NCBI GenBank assembly: GCA_016716405.1 | Contig: JADJWK010000004.1 | Location: forward strand, 1-64,000 | From: Candidatus Melainabacteria bacterium | GTDB lineage: Bacteria > Cyanobacteriota > Vampirovibrionia > Obscuribacterales > Obscuribacteraceae | Reading direction: 5' to 3' | Length of the DNA: 64,000 nt | Part shown: in pieces, positions 40,826-50,280 of the stretch | How the letters are laid out: each line of letters begins with the position of its first letter | Position numbering within the stretch: position 1 is the stretch's first letter | The notes under the pieces: generated by a model | Told to the model about the DNA's origin: nothing | The model's database searches: none | Seen by the model: only the letters and a program-made list of their open reading frames with translations | Made by a program: the position numbers and the translations under genes

Positions 40826-40860
40826 ACCCCCACACCGCAAGGCAGTGGGGGTTTCGTTTT
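40826..40860 (+). terminator. Attenuator terminator of ilvD operon
   Basis: ACCCCCAC (40826-40833) pairs with GTGGGGGT (40845-40852); inside the loop CC-GCAA-GG can extend the stem. TTTCGTTTT follows. It lies 28 bases before ilvD. Confidence 0.9.
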
Positions 40861-40888
40861 AAGGGACTCTATTCAGGACCGGGAGAAA

Positions 40889-42565
40889 ATGGAAAGCGAC
40901 AGAATCAAAAAAGGACTCAATCGGGCACCGGCAAGGGCCATGTTCAAAGCCACCGGTCTAACCGATGCAGATCTCGAAAAGCCGCTTGTAGCAGTGGCCA
41001 ACACATGGACCGAAGCCGGTCCCTGCAATTTCCATCTCCGGGACCTCGCCGAGCATGTCAAAGCAGGGATAAGAGAAGCCGGAGGCACCCCTCTCGAGTT
41101 CAATACCGTAGTGGTCTCGGACGGGATCTCCATGGGCACCGAGTCCATGAAAGCCTCATTGGTCTCCCGGGAGATTGTAGCCGACTCCATCGAGGTGGCC
41201 GTGCGCGGTCATATGTTCGATGCCGTGGTGGCTCTTTCCGGATGCGACAAGACAATACCCGGCACAATCATGGCCCTGGCCCGGCTCAATCTTCCTTCCC
41301 TGATGCTCTATGGCGGCTCCATCATGCCCGGTCGCTTCCATGATCGGGACGTCACCATCCAGGATGTTTTCGAGGGCGTGGGAGCCTGTGCCGCCGGTCT
41401 AATGAGCGAAGCCGATCTCAAAGAGCTCGAGAATAACGCCTGTCCCGGCGCCGGTGCATGCGGCGGGCAGTTCACCGCCAATACCATGTCCACCGCCGCC
41501 ACTTTCATGGGAATATCGCCCATGGGCGCCAACGAGATACCCGCCACGGACCCGCGCAAAGCACAAGCAGCCAGGGACTGTGGCGATCTTGTTATGAAGC
41601 TTCTTTCAGCCGATCTCAGACCGGACCGCATCCTCACCAGAAAGGCCCTGGAAAACGCCATCGTCTCGGTGGCTGCCACCGGCGGCTCCACCAATGCAAT
41701 CCTCCATATCCTCGCCATCGCAAGAGAGATGGATGTGCCGCTTTCCATCGACGATTTCGACCGGATCTCGGCAGGCACCCCCATCATCGTGGACTTCAAG
41801 CCCTGGGGCCGATATACTGCCCCGGATCTGGAGAAAGCAGGCGGCATGCGTCTTCTCGCCGCCCGATTGCAAGAGGGCGGTCTCATCGAGAACACCCCGA
41901 CGGTTTCGCTGAGAAGCCTTTTCGAAGAAGCCGAGAATGCCCGGGAGACTCCGGGGCAAAAAGTGGTGGCGTCGGCACAAAACCCCTTCCAGAATCGCGG
42001 TGGCTTCGCCATTCTCAAAGGAAGCCTGGCTCCGGAAGGCTGCGTGATCAAGGTCGCCGGTCATGAAGAGCCGCTTTTCAAGGGACCCGCCAGAGTCTTC
42101 GAGACCGAAGACGACGCCTTCGATGCTGTGCGCAGCCGTTCTATAAAAGCCGGCGATGTGCTGGTCATCCGTAATGTCGGTCCGAAAGGCGCCCCGGGCA
42201 TGCCCGAGATGCTCGCCGTATCCGGTGCCCTGGTTGGAGCCGGTCTCGGCGACTCGGTGGCGCTCATAACCGACGGGCGTTTCAGCGGCGCCACCCACGG
42301 CATCATGATCGGTCATGTCGCTCCGGAAGCTGCCTGTGCCGGTCCCATAGCCTACATCAAAAACGGGGACATGATCGAGATCAATCTCGAGCAGAGAAGA
42401 CTCGATGTTCATGCCGATCTCAGCGAGCCGGCAAGGAAATTCGAGCCCCGGGAAATCAAATACAAATCAGGTGTTTTCGCCAAGTATGCAAGCACGGTCT
42501 CTTCGGCTTCCGACGGCGCGGTCACCTGGATGAAATCGAAAGAAACATCAACCCAAAGGAGATAG
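40889..42565 (+). CDS. ilvD: Dihydroxy-acid dehydratase
   Basis: 558 residues, the normal length. Iron-sulfur cluster cysteines in GCDKTIPG and NACPGAGACGG and the conserved PGMPEM and TDGRFSG blocks are present. Dehydrates 2,3-dihydroxy-isovalerate and -methylvalerate to the 2-oxo acids for Val, Leu and Ile. GGGAG precedes the ATG. First gene after the ILV attenuator; ilvC follows after two bases. Confidence 0.96.
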   Translation: MESDRIKKGLNRAPARAMFKATGLTDADLEKPLVAVANTWTEAGPCNFHLRDLAEHVKAGIREAGGTPLEFNTVVVSDGISMGTESMKASLVSREIVADSIEVAVRGHMFDAVVALSGCDKTIPGTIMALARLNLPSLMLYGGSIMPGRFHDRDVTIQDVFEGVGACAAGLMSEADLKELENNACPGAGACGGQFTANTMSTAATFMGISPMGANEIPATDPRKAQAARDCGDLVMKLLSADLRPDRILTRKALENAIVSVAATGGSTNAILHILAIAREMDVPLSIDDFDRISAGTPIIVDFKPWGRYTAPDLEKAGGMRLLAARLQEGGLIENTPTVSLRSLFEEAENARETPGQKVVASAQNPFQNRGGFAILKGSLAPEGCVIKVAGHEEPLFKGPARVFETEDDAFDAVRSRSIKAGDVLVIRNVGPKGAPGMPEMLAVSGALVGAGLGDSVALITDGRFSGATHGIMIGHVAPEAACAGPIAYIKNGDMIEINLEQRRLDVHADLSEPARKFEPREIKYKSGVFAKYASTVSSASDGAVTWMKSKETSTQRR

Positions 42566-42567
42566 CA

Positions 42568-43602
42568 ATGGCAAGAGTTTACACCGTAGAAGATGTAGTC
42601 GAAGGAGCCCTGGACGGCAAGACCGTCGTTGTGGTCGGCTACGGCAGCCAGGGCAAGGCCCATGCCCAGAACCTCAGAGACAGCGGTGTCGATGTGGTGG
42701 TGGCGACCCGACCCGGCGGCCCTTCCTGGACCCGGGCGGAAGCGGACGGCTTCGAGCCCGAGACCGTCGAGCAGGCGAGCAAGAGAGCCGATCTCGTCGC
42801 GGTGCTGGCCCCGGACATGGCCCAGAGCGAGCTCTATGCCAGTCAGATCGCTCCTTATCTCAAGCCCGGCGCAGCCGTGCTCTTCGCCCACGGTTTCAAC
42901 GTCCATTACAAACAGATCAAGCCATCGAGCGATCTGGACGTGGTCCTGATCGCCCCCAAGAGCCCCGGACGTCTGGTGCGCCAGCAGTATGAGCGCGATC
43001 AGGGCGTCCCCTGTCTCCTGGCTGTGCATCAGGATGCCACCGGCAACGCCTTCGACGTCGCCATGGCTTATGCCCATGCCCTGGGCGGCACCAGAGCCGG
43101 TGTCCTGGAGACCTCCTTCGCGGAGGAGACCGAAACCGATCTCTTCGGCGAGCAGGCCGTCCTCTGCGGTGGTGTCACCGAGCTCATGGCCGCCGGCTGG
43201 GAGACCCTGGTGGAAGCAGGCTATCAACCGGAAGTCGCATATTTCGAGTGCCTGCACGAGCTCAAGCTCATCGTCGATCTCATCTATGAAGGCGGTTTCG
43301 CCAGGATGCATGAGTTCGTCAGCGAGACTGCCAAATACGGCGATCTCACCCGGGGTCCCAGAGTCGTGGACGCCCATGCCCGGCAGCAGATGAAAGCCGT
43401 CCTCAACGAAATCCGGAATGGCGAGTTCGCTCACGAATGGATGGAAGAGAACCGCACCGGACGCAAAGCCTACAACTCGCTTCTCGCCCGGGATCTCAAT
43501 CATCCTGTCGAGAAAGTCGGCGCGGAGCTTCGCAAGCACATGAGCTGGCTTCAGGATTCTGAAAAAGCCGAGACGAAAAAACAACCGGTTGCAGCAGGCT
43601 GA
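42568..43602 (+). CDS. ilvC: Ketol-acid reductoisomerase (class I)
   Basis: 344 residues. Rossmann domain with GYGSQGKAHAQNLRDSG and the knotted all-helical C-terminal domain with metal ligands in ETDLFGEQAVLCGG and ECLHELKLIVD. Uses NAD(P)H to turn acetolactate into dihydroxy-isovalerate. Odd: the usual PKGPGHxVR block reads PKSPGRLVR, so a highly conserved His is Arg. Ends two bases before ilvB; GGAG precedes the start. Confidence 0.94.
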   Translation: MARVYTVEDVVEGALDGKTVVVVGYGSQGKAHAQNLRDSGVDVVVATRPGGPSWTRAEADGFEPETVEQASKRADLVAVLAPDMAQSELYASQIAPYLKPGAAVLFAHGFNVHYKQIKPSSDLDVVLIAPKSPGRLVRQQYERDQGVPCLLAVHQDATGNAFDVAMAYAHALGGTRAGVLETSFAEETETDLFGEQAVLCGGVTELMAAGWETLVEAGYQPEVAYFECLHELKLIVDLIYEGGFARMHEFVSETAKYGDLTRGPRVVDAHARQQMKAVLNEIRNGEFAHEWMEENRTGRKAYNSLLARDLNHPVEKVGAELRKHMSWLQDSEKAETKKQPVAAG

Positions 43603-43604
43603 AA

Positions 43605-45260
43605 ATGAAAGGCGCCGATATACTGATCCAAGCATTAGTGAGCGAAGGGGTAGACACCGTATTCGGTTATCCCGGCGGCGCCATCATGCCTGTCTATGAC
43701 GCTCTGGTCCAGGCTCCCATCAAGCATGTCCTCACCCGGCACGAGCAGGCGGCAGCCCATGCCGCCGAAGGCTATGCCCGGGTGACGGGCAGGGTGGGAG
43801 TCTGCCTGGCCACTTCCGGTCCCGGTGCCACCAATCTCATCACCGGTCTCGCCAATGCCTTTCTCGATTCGGTCCCCATGGTGGCAATCACCGGCCAGGT
43901 GGCCAGGCCACTCATGGGTACCGACGCCTTTCAGGAAGTGGACATCTTCGGGATATCCATGCCGGTGGTCAAGCACAGCTATATAGTCGAGACGGTGGAA
44001 GAGCTCGCCGCAATCGTCAATGAAGCCTTCAAGATAGCCCGCTCGGGTCGCCCGGGACCGGTGCTCATCGACCTGCCCAAGGACGTCGCTCTTGCCGAAT
44101 ACGACTCCCCCGAATTCCAGGGCGGCCAGTTCGATGCGGTGCCCAGACCGGAAGCCCGACAGCTCAATCAAGCCCGGGAGATGATTGCCGCCAGCCGCAA
44201 GCCCCTGGTCTATGCCGGTGGCGGCATCAGAATCGCCGGCGCCGAAAAAGAGCTACTCGCCTTCGTGGACGCCACCGGCATCCCGGTGGTCACCACTCTG
44301 CACGGCATCGGAGCCATAGCCACTTCTCACCGTCTCAATCTCGGCATGCTCGGCATGCACGGAACGAAAGCCGCCAACCTGAGCGTTCAGGAATGCGATC
44401 TGCTCATCGCTGTCGGTGCCCGCTTCGACGACCGGGTCACAGGAAAGCTCGACGAGTTCGCTCCCCATGCGCGGGTGGTGCATCTCGACGGCGACCCCGG
44501 CGAAGTCGGCAAGCTCCGCAATGCCGACTGCCCGGTGCCTGGCGAGATCAAGACAAGCCTCAATTTTCTCCATGTCCGGCCAGATGATTTAGATCCCTGG
44601 ATCGCCGCCACGATGAAGCGCAAAGCCGAGCTCGGCTTCACCTATGATGCCCCGGGCGAATTCGTCTATGCCCCGGCATTCCTGAAAACGCTGAGTGATG
44701 CCCGCACACCGGATACGGTGCTTACTGCCGATGTCGGCCAGCACCAGATGTGGGTCGCCCAGCACTGCTCCTTCGACAGCCCCAGGAGCCACGTGACTAG
44801 CGGCGGTCTCGGCACCATGGGCTTCGGTCTGCCCGCCGCCATCGGCTGCCAGTTCGCCCGACCGGATGCCACGGTTATCGCCGTGAGCGGCGACGGCTCT
44901 TTCATGATGAATGTCCAGGAGCTCGCCACTCTCAATCGTTACAACCTCCCGGTCAAAATCGTCCTTTTCGACAACAAATCCCTGGGCATGGTGCGCCAGT
45001 GGCAGGAGCTCTTTTTCGAGGAGCGCTACAGCGAAGTCGACCTCTCGGACAACCCGGACTTCGTGGCCGTGGCCCGCGCCTTCGGCATCGAAGCCATGGC
45101 GGTGGAGCGCCGGGAGCAGGTGAATGAAGCCGTGGAGCGAATTTACCGAAGCGACGGGCCGCTTCTTGTCCATGTACTTATCGACCCGCGAGCCAATGTC
45201 TGGCCCCTTGTCCCCCCCGGTCGAAACAACAGTCAGATGCTAGAGGAGAGCACAGCATGA
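43605..45260 (+). CDS. ilvB: Acetolactate synthase, large subunit
   Basis: 551 residues. Thiamine diphosphate enzyme: catalytic Glu in LTRHEQAAAHAAEGYAR, FAD/linker domain in the middle, and the diphosphate motif GDGSFMMNVQELATLNRYN with the closing Asn. Condenses pyruvate to acetolactate or with 2-oxobutyrate. Its stop overlaps the start of the small subunit by four bases (ATGA), favouring equal amounts of both. Confidence 0.95.
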   Translation: MKGADILIQALVSEGVDTVFGYPGGAIMPVYDALVQAPIKHVLTRHEQAAAHAAEGYARVTGRVGVCLATSGPGATNLITGLANAFLDSVPMVAITGQVARPLMGTDAFQEVDIFGISMPVVKHSYIVETVEELAAIVNEAFKIARSGRPGPVLIDLPKDVALAEYDSPEFQGGQFDAVPRPEARQLNQAREMIAASRKPLVYAGGGIRIAGAEKELLAFVDATGIPVVTTLHGIGAIATSHRLNLGMLGMHGTKAANLSVQECDLLIAVGARFDDRVTGKLDEFAPHARVVHLDGDPGEVGKLRNADCPVPGEIKTSLNFLHVRPDDLDPWIAATMKRKAELGFTYDAPGEFVYAPAFLKTLSDARTPDTVLTADVGQHQMWVAQHCSFDSPRSHVTSGGLGTMGFGLPAAIGCQFARPDATVIAVSGDGSFMMNVQELATLNRYNLPVKIVLFDNKSLGMVRQWQELFFEERYSEVDLSDNPDFVAVARAFGIEAMAVERREQVNEAVERIYRSDGPLLVHVLIDPRANVWPLVPPGRNNSQMLEESTA

Positions 45261-45550
45261 GATATATCCTGGACATGAGCATACACAATCGGACCGGCGC
45301 CCTGGAACGCATTCTAGGTCGCCTGCGCCAGCGCCAGTTCTCGATTTGCTCCCTGACCGCCGACTGCCCGGAGGCAGGCATGATGACCGCCCGCATTACC
45401 GTCGAGTCGAGCCGCGATCCCGAGCTGGCAGTCAAGCAGATGGACAAGCTCATCGACGTCGAACGAGTCGATCTCGAGCGCCTAGAAGGAGAAGAGCAAG
45501 ATGTCTTCCAGAGCCAAAAGACAGCTGCCGAATACTGTCGCCCTCTATGA
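45257..45550 (+). CDS. ilvN: Acetolactate synthase, small subunit (short, ACT domain)
   Basis: 97 residues with one ACT domain (MSIHNRTGALERILGRLRQR, then TARITVESSRDP), similar in size to IlvM/IlvN rather than the longer IlvH. Regulatory subunit that binds branched-chain amino acids and stimulates IlvB. Overlaps ilvB by 4 bases and cimA by 50 bases in another frame, a tight translational arrangement. Confidence 0.9.
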   Translation: MRYILDMSIHNRTGALERILGRLRQRQFSICSLTADCPEAGMMTARITVESSRDPELAVKQMDKLIDVERVDLERLEGEEQDVFQSQKTAAEYCRPL

Positions 45551-47105
45551 CACTACCCTGCGTGACGGAGCTCAGCGCAAGGGGATAAGCTTCTCCCTGG
45601 CCGACAAGCTCAAGATCGCAGGTCTACTCGACGAGTTCGGGGTGTCGTATATAGAAGGCGGCTGGCCCGGCTCCAACCCCAAGGATCGCGAGTTCTTCCA
45701 GAGAGTCGCCGGTCTCGGTCTGAGAAATGCCCGGGTGGTCGCCTTTGGCAGCACCAGAAAAGCAGGCGGCGACTGTGCCGCCGACACCAATCTCAAAGCC
45801 CTCATCGAAGCAGGGACGCCCACCGTCGCCCTGGTGGGCAAAGCTTCCGGTCTGCACGTCGACCAGGTGCTGAGAGCTTCCCGGCAGGAGAATCTCGACA
45901 TGATCCGCCAGAGCGTCCGCTATATGAAAGATCACGGTCTCGAGACGATTTTCGACGCCGAGCACTTCTTCGACGGCTATGCCGGTGACCCCGACTATGC
46001 CATGGCATGCCTGCAAGCGGCTGATGAAGGCGGCGCCGACTGGCTGGTGCTATGCGACACCAATGGCGGCACCATGCCCGGCACTGTCGCCCGGGTGGTG
46101 GCGGAGGTGGAGTCGCGTTTCGCCAGAGGCTCCATCGGAGTTCACTGTCACAACGACAGCGAGCTCGCAGTGGCCAACAGCATCGCCGCGGTGGAAGCCG
46201 GCGCCCGCCAGGTGCAGGGCACCATAAACGGATATGGCGAGCGCTGCGGCAACGCCAATCTGATCTCGGTAGTGCCAGCTCTGCAAATGAAGCTCGGCTA
46301 CCAGTGCGTGCAACCACAAAAATTAGCCGGTCTCACCGAGCTCTCCCGGGCAGTGAGCGAGATTGCCAATCTCAGCCCGGATCCTTACGCTCCTTATGTG
46401 GGCTCGGCGGCTTTCGCCCACAAGGCCGGTCTGCATGCCGCGGCAGTATGCAGATTCGCCGGCAGTTACGAGCATATCGAGCCCGAAAGCGTCGGCAACC
46501 AGAGAGAAGTGCTGGTGTCGGAGCTCTCGGGCAGAAGTAATCTCCGGCACCTGGCCAGACAGCTCGATGTCGCCGGTCACGAAGCCGAGACCCAGCTCCT
46601 CAGCCGGGTCAAGGAGCTCGAGCAGAAAGGCTACAAGTTCGAAGACGCCAGGGGCAGCGTCGAGCTCATGCTCCTGCGCACCGACCCGGCTTATCGCCCG
46701 CCGTTCCAGCTTCTGGACATGTCGGTGAAAGCCGGCAACGGCAAAGCCGAAGCCGTGGTCAAGCTCGAGATCGGTCAGTGCCTCTCCCACACTGTCGCCG
46801 AAGGCGACGGTCCGGTGCATGCTCTCGACCTGGCCCTCCGCAAAGCGCTGCTTCCCTTCTTCCCCGAGCTCGGCGAGGTCAAGCTCGTGGACTACAAAGT
46901 CCGCATCCTCGATCCCGAGAATGCCACCGGCGCCACCACCCGTGTAGTGATCGAAGCGGCGTCCGGGAAAAAGCGCTGGAGCACCGTGGGCTGCTCCGAG
47001 AATATCATCGAGGCGAGCTGCCAGGCCCTCTGCGAGAGCATGGAGCTCTGCCTATCCGGTAGCCAGAAGGACTCTTCTTACAAGCCCCAGGAGGTGGTAG
47101 CCTGA
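45501..47105 (+). CDS. cimA: (R)-citramalate synthase
   Basis: 534 residues. HMGL-like barrel with YDTTLRDGAQRKGISFSLAD and VHCHNDSELA; the family-specific GGWPGSNPKD separates it from isopropylmalate synthase. C-terminal LeuA-type regulatory domain. Condenses pyruvate and acetyl-CoA to citramalate, which gives 2-oxobutyrate for isoleucine without threonine dehydratase, using leuCD and leuB nearby. Starts inside ilvN with a GGAG site. Confidence 0.93.
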   Translation: MSSRAKRQLPNTVALYDTTLRDGAQRKGISFSLADKLKIAGLLDEFGVSYIEGGWPGSNPKDREFFQRVAGLGLRNARVVAFGSTRKAGGDCAADTNLKALIEAGTPTVALVGKASGLHVDQVLRASRQENLDMIRQSVRYMKDHGLETIFDAEHFFDGYAGDPDYAMACLQAADEGGADWLVLCDTNGGTMPGTVARVVAEVESRFARGSIGVHCHNDSELAVANSIAAVEAGARQVQGTINGYGERCGNANLISVVPALQMKLGYQCVQPQKLAGLTELSRAVSEIANLSPDPYAPYVGSAAFAHKAGLHAAAVCRFAGSYEHIEPESVGNQREVLVSELSGRSNLRHLARQLDVAGHEAETQLLSRVKELEQKGYKFEDARGSVELMLLRTDPAYRPPFQLLDMSVKAGNGKAEAVVKLEIGQCLSHTVAEGDGPVHALDLALRKALLPFFPELGEVKLVDYKVRILDPENATGATTRVVIEAASGKKRWSTVGCSENIIEASCQALCESMELCLSGSQKDSSYKPQEVVA

Positions 47106-47106
47106 A

Positions 47107-48540
47107 ATGACAGCCGAGACACCGAAGAACATAGTCGAGAAGATCTGGGACGCTCATGTAGTCAGACAGCATCCCGGCCACCCGGCGGTTTTCGCCGTGG
47201 ACCTGATGCTCCTTCATGAGGTGACTTCGGCCCAGGCCTTTGCCACCATCAAAGACAGGGGCTTGAAAGTCAAATACCCCGGCGCCCTCCTCGCCACCAT
47301 CGACCACAGCATCCCCACCCGGCTGGACCGGGAGACCTTTTACGACGAGGCCGCCCGCAGGCAGGTGGAGACCCTGCGCAACAACTGCCGGGAGCACGGC
47401 ATCCCCTTCTTCGACTATGACAGCGGCTCCCAGGGAGTGGTCCATGTCATCGGTCCGGAGCTGGGCGCCACCCAGCCGGGCATGTCCATCGTCTGCGGCG
47501 ATTCTCACACGGCCACCCATGGCGCCTTCGGCGCCCTGGCTTTTGGTGTCGGGACCTCGGAGGTCGGACATGTCATGGCCACCGGCTGCATCCTCCAGGA
47601 GAAGCCGAAAGCCATGAAAGTCGAATTCAGAGGGCGGCTCAAAAAAGGCGTCTACGCCAAAGACGCCATTCTCAAGCTGATCTCGGTGATAGGCGTGGGC
47701 GGAGCCAACGGTCATGTCATCGAATACACCGGTGAGGCCGTCCGCGCAATGACCATGGAAGAGCGTATGACCATCTGCAATATGAGCATCGAATGTGGTG
47801 CCCGGGCAGGACTCATCTCTCCTGATGAGACGACCTTCGCCTATCTCACCGGGCGCCGTCTCTCCCCTGAAAAAGAGCGCCTCAGCGAAGCCATCGAATA
47901 CTGGCAACAGTGGCGCAGCGATGAGCAAGCCGCCTATGACCGGGAAGTGGTCATCGACCTGGACACGCTCGCCCCGATGGTCACCTGGGGGACCAATCCC
48001 AGCCAGGCAGTCTCCGTCGACGGGACGATACCCTCTCTGGACCTGGATCTGGACCTGGATCACGCCGGCATGACGCAAGGCGACCGGGAAGACGCCCGGA
48101 AAGCTCTTGCCTATACCAGGCTCGAAGCCGGTTCGCCAATAGCCGGGACCCCGGTGGAATGGGCCTTTATAGGCTCCTGCACGAACGGGCGCATCGAGGA
48201 TCTGAGAGTGGCGGCTTCGGTACTCTCTGGCCGCAAGGTAAATCCGTCGGTGACCCTCTATGTGGTGCCAGGCTCGGAAGCGGTGCGCAAACAAGCCCAG
48301 AAAGAGGGTCTAGACCGGGTCTTCGAAGAAGCGGGAGCGCAGTTCCGCATGCCGGGCTGCTCCATGTGCCTGAGCATGAATGACGACCGTGTGCCCGAAG
48401 GCAAACGCTGCATAAGCTCCAGCAATCGCAATTTCATCGGCCGCCAGGGACCGGGCAGTATCACCCACCTGGCATCGCCTGCCACCGTGGCGGCCAGCGC
48501 CATCGCAGGGAAGATCACCTCAGCCGAGCGCTATCTATAA
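47107..48540 (+). CDS. leuC: 3-isopropylmalate dehydratase, large subunit
   Basis: 477 residues. Aconitase-fold protein with cluster cysteines in GSCTNGRIEDL and PGCSMCLSMNDD and the substrate loop CGDSHTATHGAFG. Works with LeuD to isomerise isopropylmalate, and probably also citramalate. Starts one base after the cimA stop. Usual length. Confidence 0.95.
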   Translation: MTAETPKNIVEKIWDAHVVRQHPGHPAVFAVDLMLLHEVTSAQAFATIKDRGLKVKYPGALLATIDHSIPTRLDRETFYDEAARRQVETLRNNCREHGIPFFDYDSGSQGVVHVIGPELGATQPGMSIVCGDSHTATHGAFGALAFGVGTSEVGHVMATGCILQEKPKAMKVEFRGRLKKGVYAKDAILKLISVIGVGGANGHVIEYTGEAVRAMTMEERMTICNMSIECGARAGLISPDETTFAYLTGRRLSPEKERLSEAIEYWQQWRSDEQAAYDREVVIDLDTLAPMVTWGTNPSQAVSVDGTIPSLDLDLDLDHAGMTQGDREDARKALAYTRLEAGSPIAGTPVEWAFIGSCTNGRIEDLRVAASVLSGRKVNPSVTLYVVPGSEAVRKQAQKEGLDRVFEEAGAQFRMPGCSMCLSMNDDRVPEGKRCISSSNRNFIGRQGPGSITHLASPATVAASAIAGKITSAERYL

Positions 48541-48554
48541 CCAGGAGACAGATC

Positions 48555-49151
48555 ATGGACAGATTCGTCAAAGTCAAATCGAAAGCCATCCCAGTAAGAT
48601 ACAACGACCTGGACACCGATCAGATCATCCCGGCGCAGTTTCTCACATCCGTAGATCGCTCGGGCTACGGAGCCAATCTCTTTCGCCGCCTGAAAGACAG
48701 CGATCCCGATTTTCCTTTCAACCAGGCCGCCTACCAGGGCGCCAGTATCATGCTTACCGGAGCCAATTTCGGCTGCGGCAGCTCCCGGGAGCACGCCGTC
48801 TGGGCCATCACCGGCGCCGGTATCAAAGTGGTAGTCGCCGAGTCCTTCGCCGACATCTTCTTCAATAACAGCGCCAAGAACGGTCTTCTACTGGTAGCCC
48901 TCCCGAAAGAGGCCATCGACCGGCTCGCGGAGAGCGCCGGAGAGATCGAGGTCGATCTGGAGAGCCAGACGGTGAAAAACGAGAGAGGGGATTGCTATTC
49001 CTTCGAATACGATGCCTTTCGCAAGCACTGCCTTCTTCAAGGTCTCGACGATATCGACTACATCATGAGCATGGAAGCCGACATCGACAGGCATCGCCAA
49101 GATGCCCGCAAAGACTGGATGAAATCCCGGGTCATGGAGACAAGCCGATGA
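48555..49151 (+). CDS. leuD: 3-isopropylmalate dehydratase, small subunit
   Basis: 198 residues. Swivel domain with YNDLDTDQIIPAQFL, GANFGCGSSREHA and FADIFFNN, all diagnostic. Partner of LeuC, 14 bases upstream. CAGGAGA precedes the start. Its stop overlaps the ATG of leuB. Confidence 0.95.
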   Translation: MDRFVKVKSKAIPVRYNDLDTDQIIPAQFLTSVDRSGYGANLFRRLKDSDPDFPFNQAAYQGASIMLTGANFGCGSSREHAVWAITGAGIKVVVAESFADIFFNNSAKNGLLLVALPKEAIDRLAESAGEIEVDLESQTVKNERGDCYSFEYDAFRKHCLLQGLDDIDYIMSMEADIDRHRQDARKDWMKSRVMETSR

Positions 49152-50278
49152 AAAAGACAATCGCCGTGCTACCAGGCGACGGTATCGGGCCCGAGGTGAT
49201 GACCGAAGCCCTACGTGTCCTGAACCGGACCGCCGAGCTTTGCGGCCACACTTTCGAAAAGCTCGAAGCCCCGGCCGGTGGTGCCGCTTATGATCAATAC
49301 GGCTGCCATATGCCCGAAGAGACTCTCTCTGTCTGCCGCCAGGCCGACGCTATTCTCTTCGGCTCGGTGGGCGGTCCGGTGGACGGAGCCCTGCTGCCCA
49401 AATGGAAAGACTGCGAGCGAAACTCCATACTGGAGCTGCGCCGGGCATTCTCTTTCGCCGTCAATTTCCGCCCGGTGAGAATCTACAGCCAGGTCGCTCA
49501 TATGAGCCCCCTGAAGCCAGCTATCGTCGAGGCCGGTGTCGACCTGCTCATTGTCAGAGAACTTCTGGGTGACTGCTATTTCGGCAGGCACGAAGAAAGC
49601 GGCGCAATCGACAACCGCTCGGCTCTTGACGAGTCGACCTATACGGAAGATCAGATCCGCACTGCCTGCCGCGCCGCCTTCCAGGCCGCCAGAAAGCGCC
49701 GGGGAAGGGTCACCTCGGTGGACAAAGCCAATGTCCTATCCACCTCCAGGCTCTGGCGCCGGGTCGCAAATGAGGTCAGAGAAGAGTTCCCGGAGATCGT
49801 CTTCGAGGACATGCTGGTGGACAACTGTGCCATGCAACTGGTGCGCGCCCCGGGTCAGTTCGACGTGATCGTCACCACTAATATGTTCGGCGATATTCTC
49901 TCGGATCTGGCTGCCGCTCTGCCGGGCTCTCTTGGTCTCTGCGCTTCCGCCAGCCTCAATGCCTCGGGCAAGGGTCTCTACGAGCCTCCCGGCGGCAGTG
50001 CTCAGGACATCGCCGGTCTGGGAATCGCCAATCCCGTCGCCCAGATCCTCTCGGCAGCCATGATGTTGCGCCATTCTTTCGGAATGAACGACGAAGCCGA
50101 ATTGATCGAGAGCTCGGTGGAAAAAGCCCTGACTAGCGGCTACCGCACCGCCGACATCAAGAGCGGCGACCCGACTGAAAAGGTCGTGGGCACCAGAGAT
50201 ATGGCTGATGCCGTCCTGAAAGCGATGGCAGAAGCGCCCGTGAAAACGTTGACCGCTGGAACAAGCAAAGGAGACTGA
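49148..50278 (+). CDS. leuB: 3-isopropylmalate dehydrogenase
   Basis: 376 residues from ATG 49148, which overlaps the leuD stop; the frame is open upstream to 48992 but only inside leuD. Start MKKTIAVLPGDGIGPEVM, the phosphate/NAD block NMFGDILSDLAAALPGSLG and YEPPGGSAQDIAG are typical. Oxidises and decarboxylates isopropylmalate, and probably citramalate-derived methylmalate. Last biosynthetic gene of the set. Confidence 0.95.
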   Translation: MKKTIAVLPGDGIGPEVMTEALRVLNRTAELCGHTFEKLEAPAGGAAYDQYGCHMPEETLSVCRQADAILFGSVGGPVDGALLPKWKDCERNSILELRRAFSFAVNFRPVRIYSQVAHMSPLKPAIVEAGVDLLIVRELLGDCYFGRHEESGAIDNRSALDESTYTEDQIRTACRAAFQAARKRRGRVTSVDKANVLSTSRLWRRVANEVREEFPEIVFEDMLVDNCAMQLVRAPGQFDVIVTTNMFGDILSDLAAALPGSLGLCASASLNASGKGLYEPPGGSAQDIAGLGIANPVAQILSAAMMLRHSFGMNDEAELIESSVEKALTSGYRTADIKSGDPTEKVVGTRDMADAVLKAMAEAPVKTLTAGTSKGD

Positions 50279-50280
50279 CG

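Noticed and set aside
48992..49147. N-terminal extension of leuB
   Set aside because: It lies wholly inside leuD in another frame; the family N-terminus and the ATGA overlap fix the start at 49148.
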